Source: Pseudomonas sp. CCC3.1 (lineage in GTDB: Bacteria; Pseudomonadota; Gammaproteobacteria; Pseudomonadales; Pseudomonadaceae). Taken from it: a DNA stretch of 64,000 nt. The position numbers were made by a program, and so were the translations under genes. Below, piece after piece: positions 33,502 to 42,643 of this stretch. The notes under the pieces were generated by a model. It was not told where the DNA came from. It saw only the letters and a program-made list of their open reading frames with translations, and made no database searches. Location of the stretch: contig NZ_CP133778.1 in assembly GCF_034347405.1 (NCBI RefSeq), forward strand, positions 5,244,501 to 5,308,500, in the 5' to 3' direction. Every line of letters starts with the position of its first letter. Position 1 is the stretch's first letter.

Positions 33502-35046
33502 TTACCAGGTTTGGGTGGCCTTGAACTTCTCGATACCGGCTTTGATGCCAGAATCGATGTCGTCATTGAAGTCACCTTTAACGTTGATCTTCGCCATCAA
33601 TTCGGCGTGATCGCGGTTGAAGTAAGCAATCAGCGCTTGTTCAAAGCTGCCAATCTTGGTGATTTCGACGTCAGTCAGGAACCCACGCTCAGCGGCATAC
33701 AGCGACAGCGCCATGTCAGCGATCGACATTGGTGCGTATTGCTTCTGCTTCATCAGCTCAGTAACGCGCTGACCATGCTCAAGTTGCTTACGGGTCGCTT
33801 CGTCCAGGTCAGAAGCGAACTGGGCGAATGCCGCCAGTTCACGGTACTGAGCCAGAGCGGTACGGATACCACCGGACAGCTTCTTGATGATCTTGGTCTG
33901 AGCGGCACCACCCACACGGGATACCGAAACACCGGCGTTCACAGCAGGACGGATCCCGGAGTTGAACATGGCCGATTCCAGGAAGATCTGACCGTCAGTG
34001 ATGGAAATCACGTTGGTCGGAACGAACGCGGAAACGTCGCCAGCTTGAGTTTCGATGATCGGCAGTGCGGTCAGGGAACCGGTTTTGCCGGTCACTGCGC
34101 CGTTGGTGAACTTCTCTACGTACTCTTCGGATACACGGGATGCGCGCTCCAGAAGACGGGAGTGGAGATAGAACACGTCGCCTGGGTAAGCTTCACGGCC
34201 TGGTGGACGGCGCAGCAGCAGGGAAATCTGGCGGTAAGCCACTGCTTGCTTGGACAGATCGTCATAAACGATCAGCGCGTCTTCACCGCGGTCGCGGAAG
34301 TATTCGCCCATGGTGCAACCGGAGTACGGTGCCAGGAACTGCAGCGCTGCGGATTCGGAAGCACTGGCAGCAACGACGATGGTGTTAGCCAACGCGCCGT
34401 TTTCTTCCAGCTTGCGAACCACGTTGGCGATAGTCGATTGCTTCTGACCGATCGCTACGTATACACAGAAAATGCCGCTGTTCTTCTGGTTGATGATCGC
34501 GTCGATCGCCAGAGCGGTTTTACCGATCTGACGGTCACCGATGATCAGCTCACGCTGGCCACGGCCGACAGGGATCATGGCATCGACAGCCTTGTAGCCA
34601 GTCTGTACAGGCTGGTCTACCGACTTACGCCAGATCACGCCTGGAGCAACTTTCTCGACTGCATCAGTCTCGGTGTTGCCCAGTGGACCTTTGCCATCAA
34701 CTGGGTTACCCAGTGCGTCGACAACGCGACCCAGCAGTTCCTTACCAACCGGAACTTCCAGGATGCGGCCAGTGCACTTGGCGCTCATGCCTTCAGCCAG
34801 AGTCGTGTATGCGCCCAGTACTACGGCACCTACAGAGTCTTGCTCCAGGTTGAGAGCCATGCCGAAGACGCTGCCCGGAAACTCGATCATTTCGCCGTAC
34901 ATTACGTCGGCCAGACCGTGAATCCGCACAATGCCGTCAGATACGCTGACGACAGTGCCTTCGTTGCGGGCTTGAGAGGTCACATCGAGCTTTTCGATGC
35001 GGCCCTTGATAATTTCACTTATTTCGGAAGGATTGAGTTGCTGCAT
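33502..35046 (-). CDS. atpA: ATP synthase alpha subunit
   Basis: A 514-residue regulatory nucleotide-binding subunit of F1. 'MQQLNPSEISEIIKGRIEKLD' N-terminus, Walker A 'GDRQIGKTALAIDAIINQ', 'LIVYDDLSKQAVAYRQISLLLRRPPGREAYPGDVFYLHSRLLERASRV', and the arginine-finger block 'GIRPAVNAGVSVSRVGGAAQ'. The length is typical of gammaproteobacteria (513-514). Confidence 0.98.
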   Translation of the reverse strand: MQQLNPSEISEIIKGRIEKLDVTSQARNEGTVVSVSDGIVRIHGLADVMYGEMIEFPGSVFGMALNLEQDSVGAVVLGAYTTLAEGMSAKCTGRILEVPVGKELLGRVVDALGNPVDGKGPLGNTETDAVEKVAPGVIWRKSVDQPVQTGYKAVDAMIPVGRGQRELIIGDRQIGKTALAIDAIINQKNSGIFCVYVAIGQKQSTIANVVRKLEENGALANTIVVAASASESAALQFLAPYSGCTMGEYFRDRGEDALIVYDDLSKQAVAYRQISLLLRRPPGREAYPGDVFYLHSRLLERASRVSEEYVEKFTNGAVTGKTGSLTALPIIETQAGDVSAFVPTNVISITDGQIFLESAMFNSGIRPAVNAGVSVSRVGGAAQTKIIKKLSGGIRTALAQYRELAAFAQFASDLDEATRKQLEHGQRVTELMKQKQYAPMSIADMALSLYAAERGFLTDVEITKIGSFEQALIAYFNRDHAELMAKINVKGDFNDDIDSGIKAGIEKFKATQTW

Positions 35047-35067
35047 TGCTCTGCTGCCCCTTCAAAC

Positions 35068-35604
35068 TCAAGATTTCAATGCTTCGGCAAGGTTTGCGAG
35101 TTTCCCGCGAACCGAGCCATCGATAACCAGGTCGCCGGCGCGGATGATGACACCACCTATAAGGCTGGCATCCTCCGCAACTTGCAGGCGCACTTCCCGG
35201 TCGAGTCGTGCACTGAGAACCTTGGCGAGTTTGTCTTGCTGTTCTTGGTTCAATGCAAAAGCACTGGTCACTTCAACGTCTACCGATTTCTCTTGTTCGG
35301 CCTTGTACAGGTCAAACAGAGCGGCGATCTCCGGCAACAGCGGGAGACGGTCGTTTTCGGCTACAACATGAATGAAGTTCTGTACTTTTACATCGAACTT
35401 GTCGCCGCACACGTCAATAAACGTGGCGGCCTTTTCTGCGCTCGTCAGTCGCGGGGCCTTGAGCACGCGCTGCATAGTGTCGTCTTGCGACACTGCTGCA
35501 GCCAGGCCGAGCATGGCTGACCAAGAGGCCAGTTGCTGGTGGGCCTGGGCGTGCTCGAAGGCTGCCTTAGCGTAAGGTCGGGCCAACGTGGTCAATTCTG
35601 CCAT
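35068..35604 (-). CDS. atpH: ATP synthase delta subunit
   Basis: A 178-residue peripheral stalk subunit linking the b dimer to the top of F1. The start 'MAELTTLARPYAKAAFEHAQAHQQLASWSAMLG' and the end 'DASLIGGVIIRAGDLVIDGSVRGKLANLAEAL' are the family N- and C-terminal signatures. It follows atpF by 12 bp and precedes atpA by 21 bp. Confidence 0.98.
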   Translation of the reverse strand: MAELTTLARPYAKAAFEHAQAHQQLASWSAMLGLAAAVSQDDTMQRVLKAPRLTSAEKAATFIDVCGDKFDVKVQNFIHVVAENDRLPLLPEIAALFDLYKAEQEKSVDVEVTSAFALNQEQQDKLAKVLSARLDREVRLQVAEDASLIGGVIIRAGDLVIDGSVRGKLANLAEALKS

Positions 35605-35616
35605 GATCGCCCTCGC

Positions 35617-36087
35617 TTAAATTTCAGCAGCCAGTTTATTAACCAGCTCCGCGTGCGCGTTTTGATCGATTGTGGCACCCAGGATCTTCTCTGCGCCTTC
35701 AACAGCCAAGCCACCCAATTGGGCACGCAGGGCGTCTTTGACGCTGTTCAGTTCCTGTTCGATCTCGGCCTGAGCCTGAGCCTTCACACGGTCAGCTTCA
35801 ACGCGAGCCAGTTCACGGGCCTCGTCTACGATCTGATTACCGCGTTTCTTGGCTTGCTCAATGATTTCAGCTGCTTGAGCCTTAGCTTCGCGCAGTTGCT
35901 GACCCGCTTTATCTTGGGCCAACTCCAGGTCACGAGCTGCTCGGTTAGCAGCGTCCAATCCAGCCGCAATCTTCTTCTGACGTTCTTGCAATGCCGCGAT
36001 GACCGGAGGCCACACGAACTTCATGCAAAACAGTACAAAAATGAAGAACGCAACGGACTGGCCAATCAGGGTTGCATTAATGTTCAC
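35617..36087 (-). CDS. atpF: ATP synthase b subunit
   Basis: A 156-residue peripheral stalk subunit. One N-terminal membrane helix ('NATLIGQSVAFFIFVLFCMKFVWPPVIAAL') is followed by a long charged coiled coil ('ERQKKIAAGLDAANRAARDLELAQDKAGQQLREAKAQAAEIIEQAKKRGNQ'). The length is identical to E. coli b (156). Confidence 0.98.
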   Translation of the reverse strand: MNINATLIGQSVAFFIFVLFCMKFVWPPVIAALQERQKKIAAGLDAANRAARDLELAQDKAGQQLREAKAQAAEIIEQAKKRGNQIVDEARELARVEADRVKAQAQAEIEQELNSVKDALRAQLGGLAVEGAEKILGATIDQNAHAELVNKLAAEI

Positions 36088-36144
36088 GCCAACACCTCGC
36101 TCGTTCGTTGTCCATCACTCTAATCAACTCGAAAATTCGAGTGA

Positions 36145-36402
36145 TTAGCCAGCGAGTTGACCAACGAAGGGATTAGCGAAGGTGAAGAACAGTGCGATAC
36201 CAACACCGATCATGGTTACGGCGTCGAGCAGACCGGCAACGATGAACATTTTAACTTGCAGCATTGGAACCATTTCTGGTTGACGCGCTGCGCCTTCCAG
36301 GAACTTGCCGCCCAACAGGCCGAAACCAATTGCGGTACCCAGTGCGCCCAGGCCGATCAACAGTGCAACAGCGATAGCGGTTAGACCAACTACAGTTTCC
36401 AT
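36145..36402 (-). CDS. atpE: ATP synthase c subunit
   Basis: An 85-residue proteolipid forming the Fo rotor ring. Two membrane helices; the first is Gly-rich ('[32 protein letters not shown]', including the R-Q-P polar loop) and the second carries the proton-binding Asp60 ('[17 protein letters not shown]'). The gene is 42 bp upstream of the stalk-helix region of atpF's leader and 120 bp after atpB, a longer gap usual for the highly translated c gene. Confidence 0.98.
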
Positions 36403-36522
36403 CTTTCCTCCCGACTTTTACGTCGTATGGTTTAGGTTTTTAGATTAAAGCGGTAAAACAAAATCATTTTGCGACACCCTCTCACCGAAGCAAGAGGGGC
36501 ACCAGACTCGCCGAGACGGGTC

Positions 36523-37392
36523 TTAGTGGTTCTCTTCGTGCGCCATCGACAAGTAAACGATGGTCAACATCATGAAGATGAACGCTTGCAAGGTGATGAT
36601 CAGGATGTGGAATACAGCCCACGCCCATTGCAGCACCACGCCCAGACCGCTAAGCCAAAGCAGGCCGCTGCCGAACATTACGGCGATCAGGATAAATACC
36701 AGTTCGCCAGCGTACATGTTGCCGAACAGACGCAGTGCCAGCGAGATTGGCTTGGCAATCAGCGTCACGAATTCGAGCAAGAAGTTCACCGGAATCAGCA
36801 GCGCTTGAACAAAAATGTTCTTGCTGCCGAACGGGTGCAGGGTCAGTTCGCCGATGAAGCCGCCGATACCCTTGATTTTGATGCTGTAGAAGATGATCAA
36901 CGCAAATACCGACAGGGCCATGCCCAGGGTAGCGTTAGGATCGGTCGTCGGTACGGCACGGAATGGGAAGTGCTCATCGCCTGTGATCAGGATGGCCAAC
37001 TGAGGAATCCAGTCAACCGGGACCAAGTCGATGGCGTTCATCAGGAACACCCAGACGAAAATGGTCAGTGCCAAAGGAGCAATCACGGCGCTGCGGCCAT
37101 GGAAGCTGTCTTTTACGCTGCCATCAACGAATTCCACCAGCACTTCAACGAAGTTCTGCAGTGCACCTGGTTGACCGGAAGTCGCCTTCTTGGCCGCCAT
37201 GCGGAAAATGAGGATAAAGATCAGGCCTACAAACAGCGACCAGCCGAGGGTATCGACGTGGAATGCCCAAAAGCCCATTGCTTTAGCTTCTGCAACGGTG
37301 TGAGCAAAGCCCCAGCCGCCATCAGGTAGCTGCCCGAAGGTCAGGTTCTGTAAGTGGTGCTGGATATAGCCCGAAGCGGTTGTTTCTGCCAT
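36523..37392 (-). CDS. atpB: ATP synthase a subunit
   Basis: A 289-residue stator subunit that forms the proton half-channels. Five or six membrane helices; the essential Arg lies in 'ISLALRLFGNMYAGELVFILI', with the partner helix 'WAVFHILIITLQAFIFMMLTIVYLSMA'. It is longer than the E. coli protein (271) mainly at the N-terminus ('MAETTASGYIQHHLQNLTFGQLPDGGW'), as in other pseudomonads. Confidence 0.98.
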   Translation of the reverse strand: MAETTASGYIQHHLQNLTFGQLPDGGWGFAHTVAEAKAMGFWAFHVDTLGWSLFVGLIFILIFRMAAKKATSGQPGALQNFVEVLVEFVDGSVKDSFHGRSAVIAPLALTIFVWVFLMNAIDLVPVDWIPQLAILITGDEHFPFRAVPTTDPNATLGMALSVFALIIFYSIKIKGIGGFIGELTLHPFGSKNIFVQALLIPVNFLLEFVTLIAKPISLALRLFGNMYAGELVFILIAVMFGSGLLWLSGLGVVLQWAWAVFHILIITLQAFIFMMLTIVYLSMAHEENH

Positions 37393-37408
37393 GGTTGCCT
37401 CAAACGCC

Positions 37409-37816
37409 CTAAGGTCTCGAAAGTGTTGTTCTCATTAGCAGGGGAGCGAACCAGCTGACCAGTTGGGTCAGCACGAAGACGCCGAATACAGCTAGCGGCG
37501 CCAATGGCTTCACACCTGCAAACGTCAGCGCGAACAGCACTGCCGTCAAAATTAATTTGCCTGCCTCACCGGCGTAAAACGACCGGACGATGGCTTGCGC
37601 TGCTCGAGCGCCGGAAAACCGGAAAGCTCTGTGAGCAAAATACACATTGGGTAGCAAAGCAATCAGGCCTCCGCAGAGTCCTGAATATCCGGCTACAACT
37701 CCATGCCATTGCCAGAGCCCCAAAGCAGCCAGCAGTAAAACGACAAATTGAGCCAGCAAAACCGGAAAAACCGCCAAGCGATGGAACGGCAAGCGGTTTG
37801 GCGTGCGTGTTTCCAT
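37409..37816 (-). CDS. atpI: ATP synthase accessory protein I
   Basis: A 135-residue membrane protein with four hydrophobic helices, first gene of the atp operon. AtpI aids assembly of the c ring. Typical block: 'AGYSGLCGGLIALLPNVYFAHRAFRFSGARAAQAIVRSFYAGEAGKLILTAVLFALTF'. The ATG at 37816 (METRTPNRLPF) is taken as start because AGGAG lies 8 bases away; a GTG directly before it is less well spaced. Confidence 0.93.
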   Translation of the reverse strand: METRTPNRLPFHRLAVFPVLLAQFVVLLLAALGLWQWHGVVAGYSGLCGGLIALLPNVYFAHRAFRFSGARAAQAIVRSFYAGEAGKLILTAVLFALTFAGVKPLAPLAVFGVFVLTQLVSWFAPLLMRTTLSRP

Positions 37817-37889
37817 CACAATTGCTCCTCAAAGGTCGGCTGCCAAAAAATAAAACTTGGCATAATTTGTGCCGACAAAATGCGCGCAG

Positions 37890-37918
37890 AGTATAGGGGC
37901 GCTTAAGCCCCTATTCAA
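37890..37918 (-). promoter_or_regulatory. Sigma-70 promoter of the atp operon with hairpin in the spacer
   Basis: -35 TTGAAT, 17-bp spacer, -10 TATACT on the minus strand, 74 bp before the atpI start. The spacer and -10 also form an inverted repeat ATAGGGGC/GCCCCTAT (37893-37914) that could act as the parB terminator, so terminator and promoter seem superimposed. Confidence 0.7.
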
Positions 37919-37963
37919 CTGTCAGGTAGTGATTTCCGACTGCGCGCTACATAAGGAAATGTT

Positions 37964-38836
37964 TCAGCGGATGTGAGCAAGCACTCCTTGGAGCTCATCC
38001 AGGGAGTTATAACCAATGACTAATTGGCCTTTTCCCTTCTTTCCGTGGCGGATCTGCACCGCAGAGCCTAGGCGCTCGGCCAGACGCTGCTCAAGGCGGG
38101 TAATATCCGGGTCTGCTTTAACCGGTTCAGCAGGCTCTTGTTTACCGCTCAACCACTGACGAACCAAGGCTTCGGTCTGACGGACTGTCAGTCCTCGTGC
38201 GACAACATGTCGCGCCCCCTCAACCTGCTGATTTTCGGGTAAACCGAGCAATGCCCGCGCATGACCCATTTCCAGGTCACCGTGCGACAGCATGGTCTTG
38301 ATCACTTCCGGCAAAGAAATAAGTCGCAACAGGTTAGCCACAGACACGCGGGACTTACCCACAGCATCGGCCACTTGTTGTTGAGTCAGCTGAAACTCTT
38401 GCTGCAAGCGCTGCAAGGCAATGGCTTCTTCAATCGGATTGAGGTCTTCACGCTGGATGTTTTCGATCAGCGCCATCGCGATGGCGGTTTCATCGGGTAC
38501 ATCTTTGACCATCGCCGGGATGGTGTCTTTGCCGGCCTGTTGGCTGGCGCGCCAACGGCGCTCACCGGCGATGATCTCAAAACGGTCACCCGCGATCGGA
38601 CGCACCACGATCGGCTGCATTACGCCCTGGGCCTTGATCGAGTTCGCCAGTTCTTCGAGCGCTTGTGGGTCCATGTCACGGCGAGGCTGATATTTGCCGC
38701 GCTGAATCAGGTCCAGTGGCAAATGCTGCAGTTCGCTTTGATCGACCTTGACTGCCTGCTCTTCCAGCGAGCTGACTGTAGGACCACTCAGGAGTGCATC
38801 CAGTCCGCGTCCTAGACCTCGTTTCTTGACGGCCAT
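37964..38836 (-). CDS. parB: Chromosome partitioning protein ParB
   Basis: A 290-residue CTPase clamp that binds parS and spreads. 'KKRGLGRGLDALLSG' N-terminus; ParB core 'LDLIQRGKYQPRRDMDPQALEELANSIKAQGVMQPIVVRPI', 'FEIIAGERRWRASQQAG' with the GERRxRA CTP-binding motif; HTH 'LTQQQVADAVGKSRVSVANLLRLISLP'; C-terminal dimerisation end 'GKGQLVIGYNSLDELQGVLAHIR'. It is 9 bp after parA. Its parS target is seen at 51183. Confidence 0.97.
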   Translation of the reverse strand: MAVKKRGLGRGLDALLSGPTVSSLEEQAVKVDQSELQHLPLDLIQRGKYQPRRDMDPQALEELANSIKAQGVMQPIVVRPIAGDRFEIIAGERRWRASQQAGKDTIPAMVKDVPDETAIAMALIENIQREDLNPIEEAIALQRLQQEFQLTQQQVADAVGKSRVSVANLLRLISLPEVIKTMLSHGDLEMGHARALLGLPENQQVEGARHVVARGLTVRQTEALVRQWLSGKQEPAEPVKADPDITRLEQRLAERLGSAVQIRHGKKGKGQLVIGYNSLDELQGVLAHIR

Positions 38837-38845
38837 GGAATATCC

Positions 38846-39637
38846 TTAAGTTGGCTGAGCAGTGCGGGAGGTACGACGCTGACGACGAACCAGCTCGCCG
38901 GCCAAGGCAAGGTAAGCAATCGCGCCACGGGAATTTTTATCATAGGCCAGTGCAGGCATGCCGTAACTCGGCGCCTCGGCCAGACGAATGTTGCGCGGTA
39001 TCACTGTGTCGTAAAGCTGCTCGCCGAAGTGTTCCTTGAGCTGGGCCGAAACATCGTTCATCAGGCTCAGGCGCGGGTCGTACATGGTCCGCAGCAGGCC
39101 TTCGATTTTCAGGTTCGGGTTCAGCAACTCGGCGATGCGCTTGATGTTATCCACAAGGTCGCTCAAGCCTTCGAGTGCAAAGTACTCACACTGCATGGGG
39201 ATAATGACCCCATCGGCGGCAACCAGTGCGTTCAAAGTCAGCATCGACAGAGACGGCGGGCAATCGATCAGGATGTAATCGTAGCTTTCACGAACCGGCG
39301 CCAGCGCCGTACGCAGACGGCTTTCTTTCATCTGCATTTCGAGCAGCACAACTTCAGCTGCCGTCAGATCGCGGTTAGCGGGCAACAGCTGGTAACCACC
39401 GTGCTCGGAGACGTGCATGGCCTGAGCCAAATCGCATTCACCGATCAACAGGTCGTAAACCGAATTTTCAAGACCATGTTTATCCACACCGCTACCCATG
39501 GTGGCGTTGCCCTGTGGATCAAGGTCGATCAGCAGTACGCGGCGCTTGGTCGCGACCAGCGATGCTGCGAGGTTGATACAGGTGGTGGTTTTACCCACAC
39601 CACCCTTTTGGTTCGCTATTGCGAATACCTTAGCCAT
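38846..39637 (-). CDS. parA: Chromosome partitioning ATPase ParA (Soj)
   Basis: A 263-residue deviant-Walker ATPase: 'MAKVFAIANQKGGVGKTTTCINLAASL' with K-G-G-V-G-K-T-T, 'VLLIDLDPQGNATMGSG', 'YDYILIDCPPSLSMLTLNAL'. It works with ParB to move origins. ATG 39637 is the conserved start; a TTG 18 bases upstream is in frame but not needed. Same order as in other pseudomonads: mnmG-rsmG-parA-parB. Confidence 0.97.
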   Translation of the reverse strand: MAKVFAIANQKGGVGKTTTCINLAASLVATKRRVLLIDLDPQGNATMGSGVDKHGLENSVYDLLIGECDLAQAMHVSEHGGYQLLPANRDLTAAEVVLLEMQMKESRLRTALAPVRESYDYILIDCPPSLSMLTLNALVAADGVIIPMQCEYFALEGLSDLVDNIKRIAELLNPNLKIEGLLRTMYDPRLSLMNDVSAQLKEHFGEQLYDTVIPRNIRLAEAPSYGMPALAYDKNSRGAIAYLALAGELVRRQRRTSRTAQPT

Positions 39638-39655
39638 TCTTGCTTGCGTTCCCAA

Positions 39656-40300
39656 TCATGCCGTTCGGCGCAGTATCAGCAGATGGCGTTGGCCTTGGCA
39701 ACCTGGAACAGTCAAGGCGTGTTCGCTATCTAGACGAAAATCAGACGGCAATGCTACCAGCTCATCGGCCGGATGGACGCCCTTCATTGCCAACCAGCGT
39801 GTTTCGTTGTTGCCCAGGTGGCGCGTCCAGTTGCTGAAGTTTTCCATGCTGCTGAAAGCCCTGGAAACAATCCCGTTAAACGCCAGCGCTGGCTGAAACT
39901 CTTCGACGCGACTGTGGATAACTTGCAAGTTGTCCAGTTTGAGCTCGAGTTTGACCTGAGTCAGGAAGCGGGTCTTCTTGCCGTTGCTGTCCAGGCACGT
40001 CACCTGTGACTCAGGAAACAGGATGGCCAAAGGAATGCCCGGCATCCCGCCGCCACTGCCCACATCCAGCCAGCGACCGTTTTCGATGAAGGGCATCACA
40101 CTCAGACTGTCGAGCAGATGACGCGACACCATCTCGTCGGGGTTACGCACAGCCGTGAGGTTGTAGGCCTTGTTCCATTTGATCAACAGCGCCAGATAAC
40201 CCAGCAGTTGCTGGTGCTGGGTTTCAGTCAAGTTGACGCCCAGTTGGCGAGCACCTGTGGATAACTCTTCGGCGTGTTGTGCAGTGACCAGCGAACTCAA
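39656..40300 (-). CDS. rsmG: 16S rRNA (guanine527-N7)-methyltransferase
   Basis: A 214-residue SAM-dependent methyltransferase (GidB): 'LIKWNKAYNLTAVRNPDEMVSRHLLDSLSV', SAM motif 'WLDVGSGGGMPGIPLAILFPESQVTCLDSNGKKTRFL', and 'VSRAFSSMENF'. It modifies G527 in the 530 loop of 16S rRNA. The ATG overlaps the mnmG stop by 4 bp. Confidence 0.97.
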   Translation of the reverse strand: MSSLVTAQHAEELSTGARQLGVNLTETQHQQLLGYLALLIKWNKAYNLTAVRNPDEMVSRHLLDSLSVMPFIENGRWLDVGSGGGMPGIPLAILFPESQVTCLDSNGKKTRFLTQVKLELKLDNLQVIHSRVEEFQPALAFNGIVSRAFSSMENFSNWTRHLGNNETRWLAMKGVHPADELVALPSDFRLDSEHALTVPGCQGQRHLLILRRTA

Positions 40301-42189
40301 GCGTTTTGCTCCAACTTGCGGCCAGCGCCGCGTTTTTTCAGGTGAATCATCAACAGGGAAATCGCAGCCGGAGTAACGCCGGGGATGCGCGAAGCCTGTC
40401 CAAGTGTCTCTGGACGGGTGGCGCCGAGCTTGCTCTGGATCTCTTTCGACAACCCGGAAATGTTCGTGTAATCGATATCCACAGGCAGTTTGGTATTTTC
40501 ACTGGCCCGAAGACGAGCGATCTCATCCTGTTGACGGTCAATGTAGCCCGCGTACTTGGTCTTGATTTCGACCTGTTCAGCGACCAGCGGATCGCTTGCG
40601 CCCTGCCCGGTGACTTCAACCAGACCGGCGTAATCAATTTCCGGACGGGTCAACAAACTCAGCAAATTGTATTCATGGGTCAACGGCGTGCCAAATTTGG
40701 CCGCAATCGCTTCACCCTGCTCAGTGCCTGGGCGAACCCACGTGCTTTTCAGGCGCTGTTCTTCCAGGGCAATGCTTTCGCGCTTAGTGCAGAACGCTGA
40801 CCAACGGGCGTCATCGACCAAACCAAGCTCGCGACCTTTTTCGGTCAGGCGCATGTCCGCGTTGTCTTCGCGCAGGATCAAGCGGTATTCGGCGCGGGAG
40901 GTAAACATCCGGTACGGTTCTTGAGTCCCCAACGTAATCAGGTCATCCACCAACACGCCGATGTACGCCTCATCGCGACGCGGGCACCAGCTGTCTTTGC
41001 CCTGTGCGAGCAAGGCCGCGTTGGCGCCAGCGAGCAAACCTTGCGCGCCCGCTTCTTCGTAACCGGTGGTGCCGTTGATTTGTCCTGCAAAGAACAAACC
41101 ACCAATTACCTTGGTTTCGAGGCTGTATTTCAGGTCTCGCGGGTCGAAATAATCGTATTCGATGGCATAGCCAGGACGAACGATGTGGGCGTTTTCCATA
41201 CCGCGAATCGATTGCACGATCTGGATTTGTACGTCGAAAGGCAACGACGTCGAAATGCCGTTCGGATACAGCTCATGGGTAGTCAAACCTTCCGGTTCGA
41301 TAAACACCTGATGGCTTTCCTTGTCAGCAAAACGATGAATCTTGTCTTCAATCGATGGGCAGTAACGTGGGCCAATCCCTTCAATTACACCTGAATACAT
41401 CGGTGAGCGATCAAGGTTTGAAGCAATGATTTCGTGAGTTCGGGCATTGGTATGGGTGATCCAGCAGCTCACTTGTTGTGGGTGCTGTTCTTTGTTGCCC
41501 ATGAACGACATGACCGGAATAGGCGTGTCGCCGGGTTGTTCAGTCATGACTGAAAAATCAACCGAACGGCCATCAATACGCGGTGGAGTGCCGGTTTTCA
41601 GGCGACCCACACGTAAAGGCAGTTCACGCAGACGGTGTGCCAGGGCAATCGAAGGTGGATCGCCGGCCCGTCCGCCCGAGTAATTCTGCAAACCAATGTG
41701 GATAAGTCCACCCAGGAACGTCCCAGTGGTTAAAACCACGGCATCGGCCAGGAAACGCAGACCCATTTGGGTGACAACACCGCGAACTTGATCCTGCTCA
41801 ACGATCAGGTCATCAGCCGCTTGTTGAAATATCCACAGGTTGGGCTGGTTTTCCAGAATTTCGCGTACGGCCGCCTTGTAGAGGATGCGGTCAGCCTGTG
41901 CGCGGGTTGCTCGCACGGCCGGGCCTTTACGCCCATTGAGTACGCGGAACTGGATTCCGCCTTTGTCGGTAGCAATTGCCATCGCGCCGCCGAGGGCGTC
42001 GATTTCTTTAACCAGATGGCTTTTACCAATCCCGCCAATCGCAGGATTGCAGCTCATTTGCCCGAGGGTTTCCACGTTGTGGGTCAACAGCAGGGTTTTT
42101 ACGCCCATGCGTGCTGAAGCAAGTGCAGCCTCGGTTCCGGCGTGACCGCCACCGATGACGATCACTGCAAAACGGGAAGGGAAATTCAC
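40297..42189 (-). CDS. mnmG: tRNA uridine-5-carboxymethylaminomethyl modification enzyme MnmG (GidA)
   Basis: A 630-residue FAD protein that with MnmE makes the cmnm5U34 wobble modification. FAD motif 'VIVIGGGHAGTEAALASARMGVKTLLLTHNVETLGQMSCNPAIGGIGKSHLVKE', and 'QINGTTGYEEAGAQGLLAGANAAL'. I take a GTG start at 42189 (VNFPSRF) because GAGG lies 6 bases upstream and the length then equals the family norm (629-631); the longer open frame to 42276 lacks family similarity. Confidence 0.96.
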   Translation of the reverse strand: MNFPSRFAVIVIGGGHAGTEAALASARMGVKTLLLTHNVETLGQMSCNPAIGGIGKSHLVKEIDALGGAMAIATDKGGIQFRVLNGRKGPAVRATRAQADRILYKAAVREILENQPNLWIFQQAADDLIVEQDQVRGVVTQMGLRFLADAVVLTTGTFLGGLIHIGLQNYSGGRAGDPPSIALAHRLRELPLRVGRLKTGTPPRIDGRSVDFSVMTEQPGDTPIPVMSFMGNKEQHPQQVSCWITHTNARTHEIIASNLDRSPMYSGVIEGIGPRYCPSIEDKIHRFADKESHQVFIEPEGLTTHELYPNGISTSLPFDVQIQIVQSIRGMENAHIVRPGYAIEYDYFDPRDLKYSLETKVIGGLFFAGQINGTTGYEEAGAQGLLAGANAALLAQGKDSWCPRRDEAYIGVLVDDLITLGTQEPYRMFTSRAEYRLILREDNADMRLTEKGRELGLVDDARWSAFCTKRESIALEEQRLKSTWVRPGTEQGEAIAAKFGTPLTHEYNLLSLLTRPEIDYAGLVEVTGQGASDPLVAEQVEIKTKYAGYIDRQQDEIARLRASENTKLPVDIDYTNISGLSKEIQSKLGATRPETLGQASRIPGVTPAAISLLMIHLKKRGAGRKLEQNA

Positions 42190-42602
42190 CACGCACCTCG
42201 TGCCTGTTACTAGGGGTTTTTTGGATAGACCGCGAAGTATAGGGACTTCGCCTTTCTTAAAGAACCCTTTGCACAAAATTTAACCAGCTTGTGGATAAGG
42301 CAAGATAGATAAATAAATAGAGAAGAAATTTATAAAGCTTTGTTTTTATGTTTATTTCTATGCAGGCACCTTTCTGTGGATAGATTGCTAATAGCCTTAT
42401 TTTACCTACTGTACAGAGATTCAAAAGTCTGTGGTCATGTACCAATAAGGGGCGTGAATAAGTGGGTTAAGCCTGTGGGTAAAACAGGGGCTTATCCACA
42501 GGGCTGGTTATCTTCAGTTTTCAGGCCTACTTACCCACTGAGCTGAAGGACGGTTATGCACAGGGCTTATTCCTGTGTTTGAGTGTTTTCGGATCAATAA
42601 AC
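42190..42602. other. AT-rich mnmG upstream region with a DnaA-box cluster
   Basis: No gene. Contains DnaA boxes TGTGGATAA 42290-42298 and TTATCCACA 42492-42500 (perfect), TGTGGATAG 42375-42383 and TTATGCACA 42554-42562 (one mismatch), plus TGTGGGTAA near 42475. A very AT-rich tract lies at 42301-42350. A -10-like TATACT at 42236-42241 (minus) is a candidate mnmG promoter. It resembles an origin or DnaA-controlled promoter region, 4.5 kb from oriC. Confidence 0.6.
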
Positions 42603-42615
42603 AGGCAGCCGAAAG

Positions 42616-42643
42616 CCGCCTGAATGAGTCATTCATCAGGCGG
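42616..42643. repeat. Inverted repeat CCGCCTGA-N12-TCAGGCGG
   Basis: An 8-bp perfect stem with a 12-base loop that itself includes TGA/TCA, preceded by CAGGCAGCC. It may be a hairpin terminator or a small repeat; no T run follows. The stretch 42644-42850 after it shows nothing else recognisable apart from one TGTGGGTAA. Confidence 0.45.

Noticed and set aside
31241..35520. Very long plus-strand open frames opposite atpD, atpG and atpA
   Set aside because: They lie exactly antisense to ATP synthase genes and arise from codon bias in highly expressed genes; their translations are low-complexity with no recognisable domain.
42257..42546. Small open frames in the mnmG-mnmE gap
   Set aside because: AT-rich, lack ribosome sites and overlap DnaA boxes; no coding pattern.
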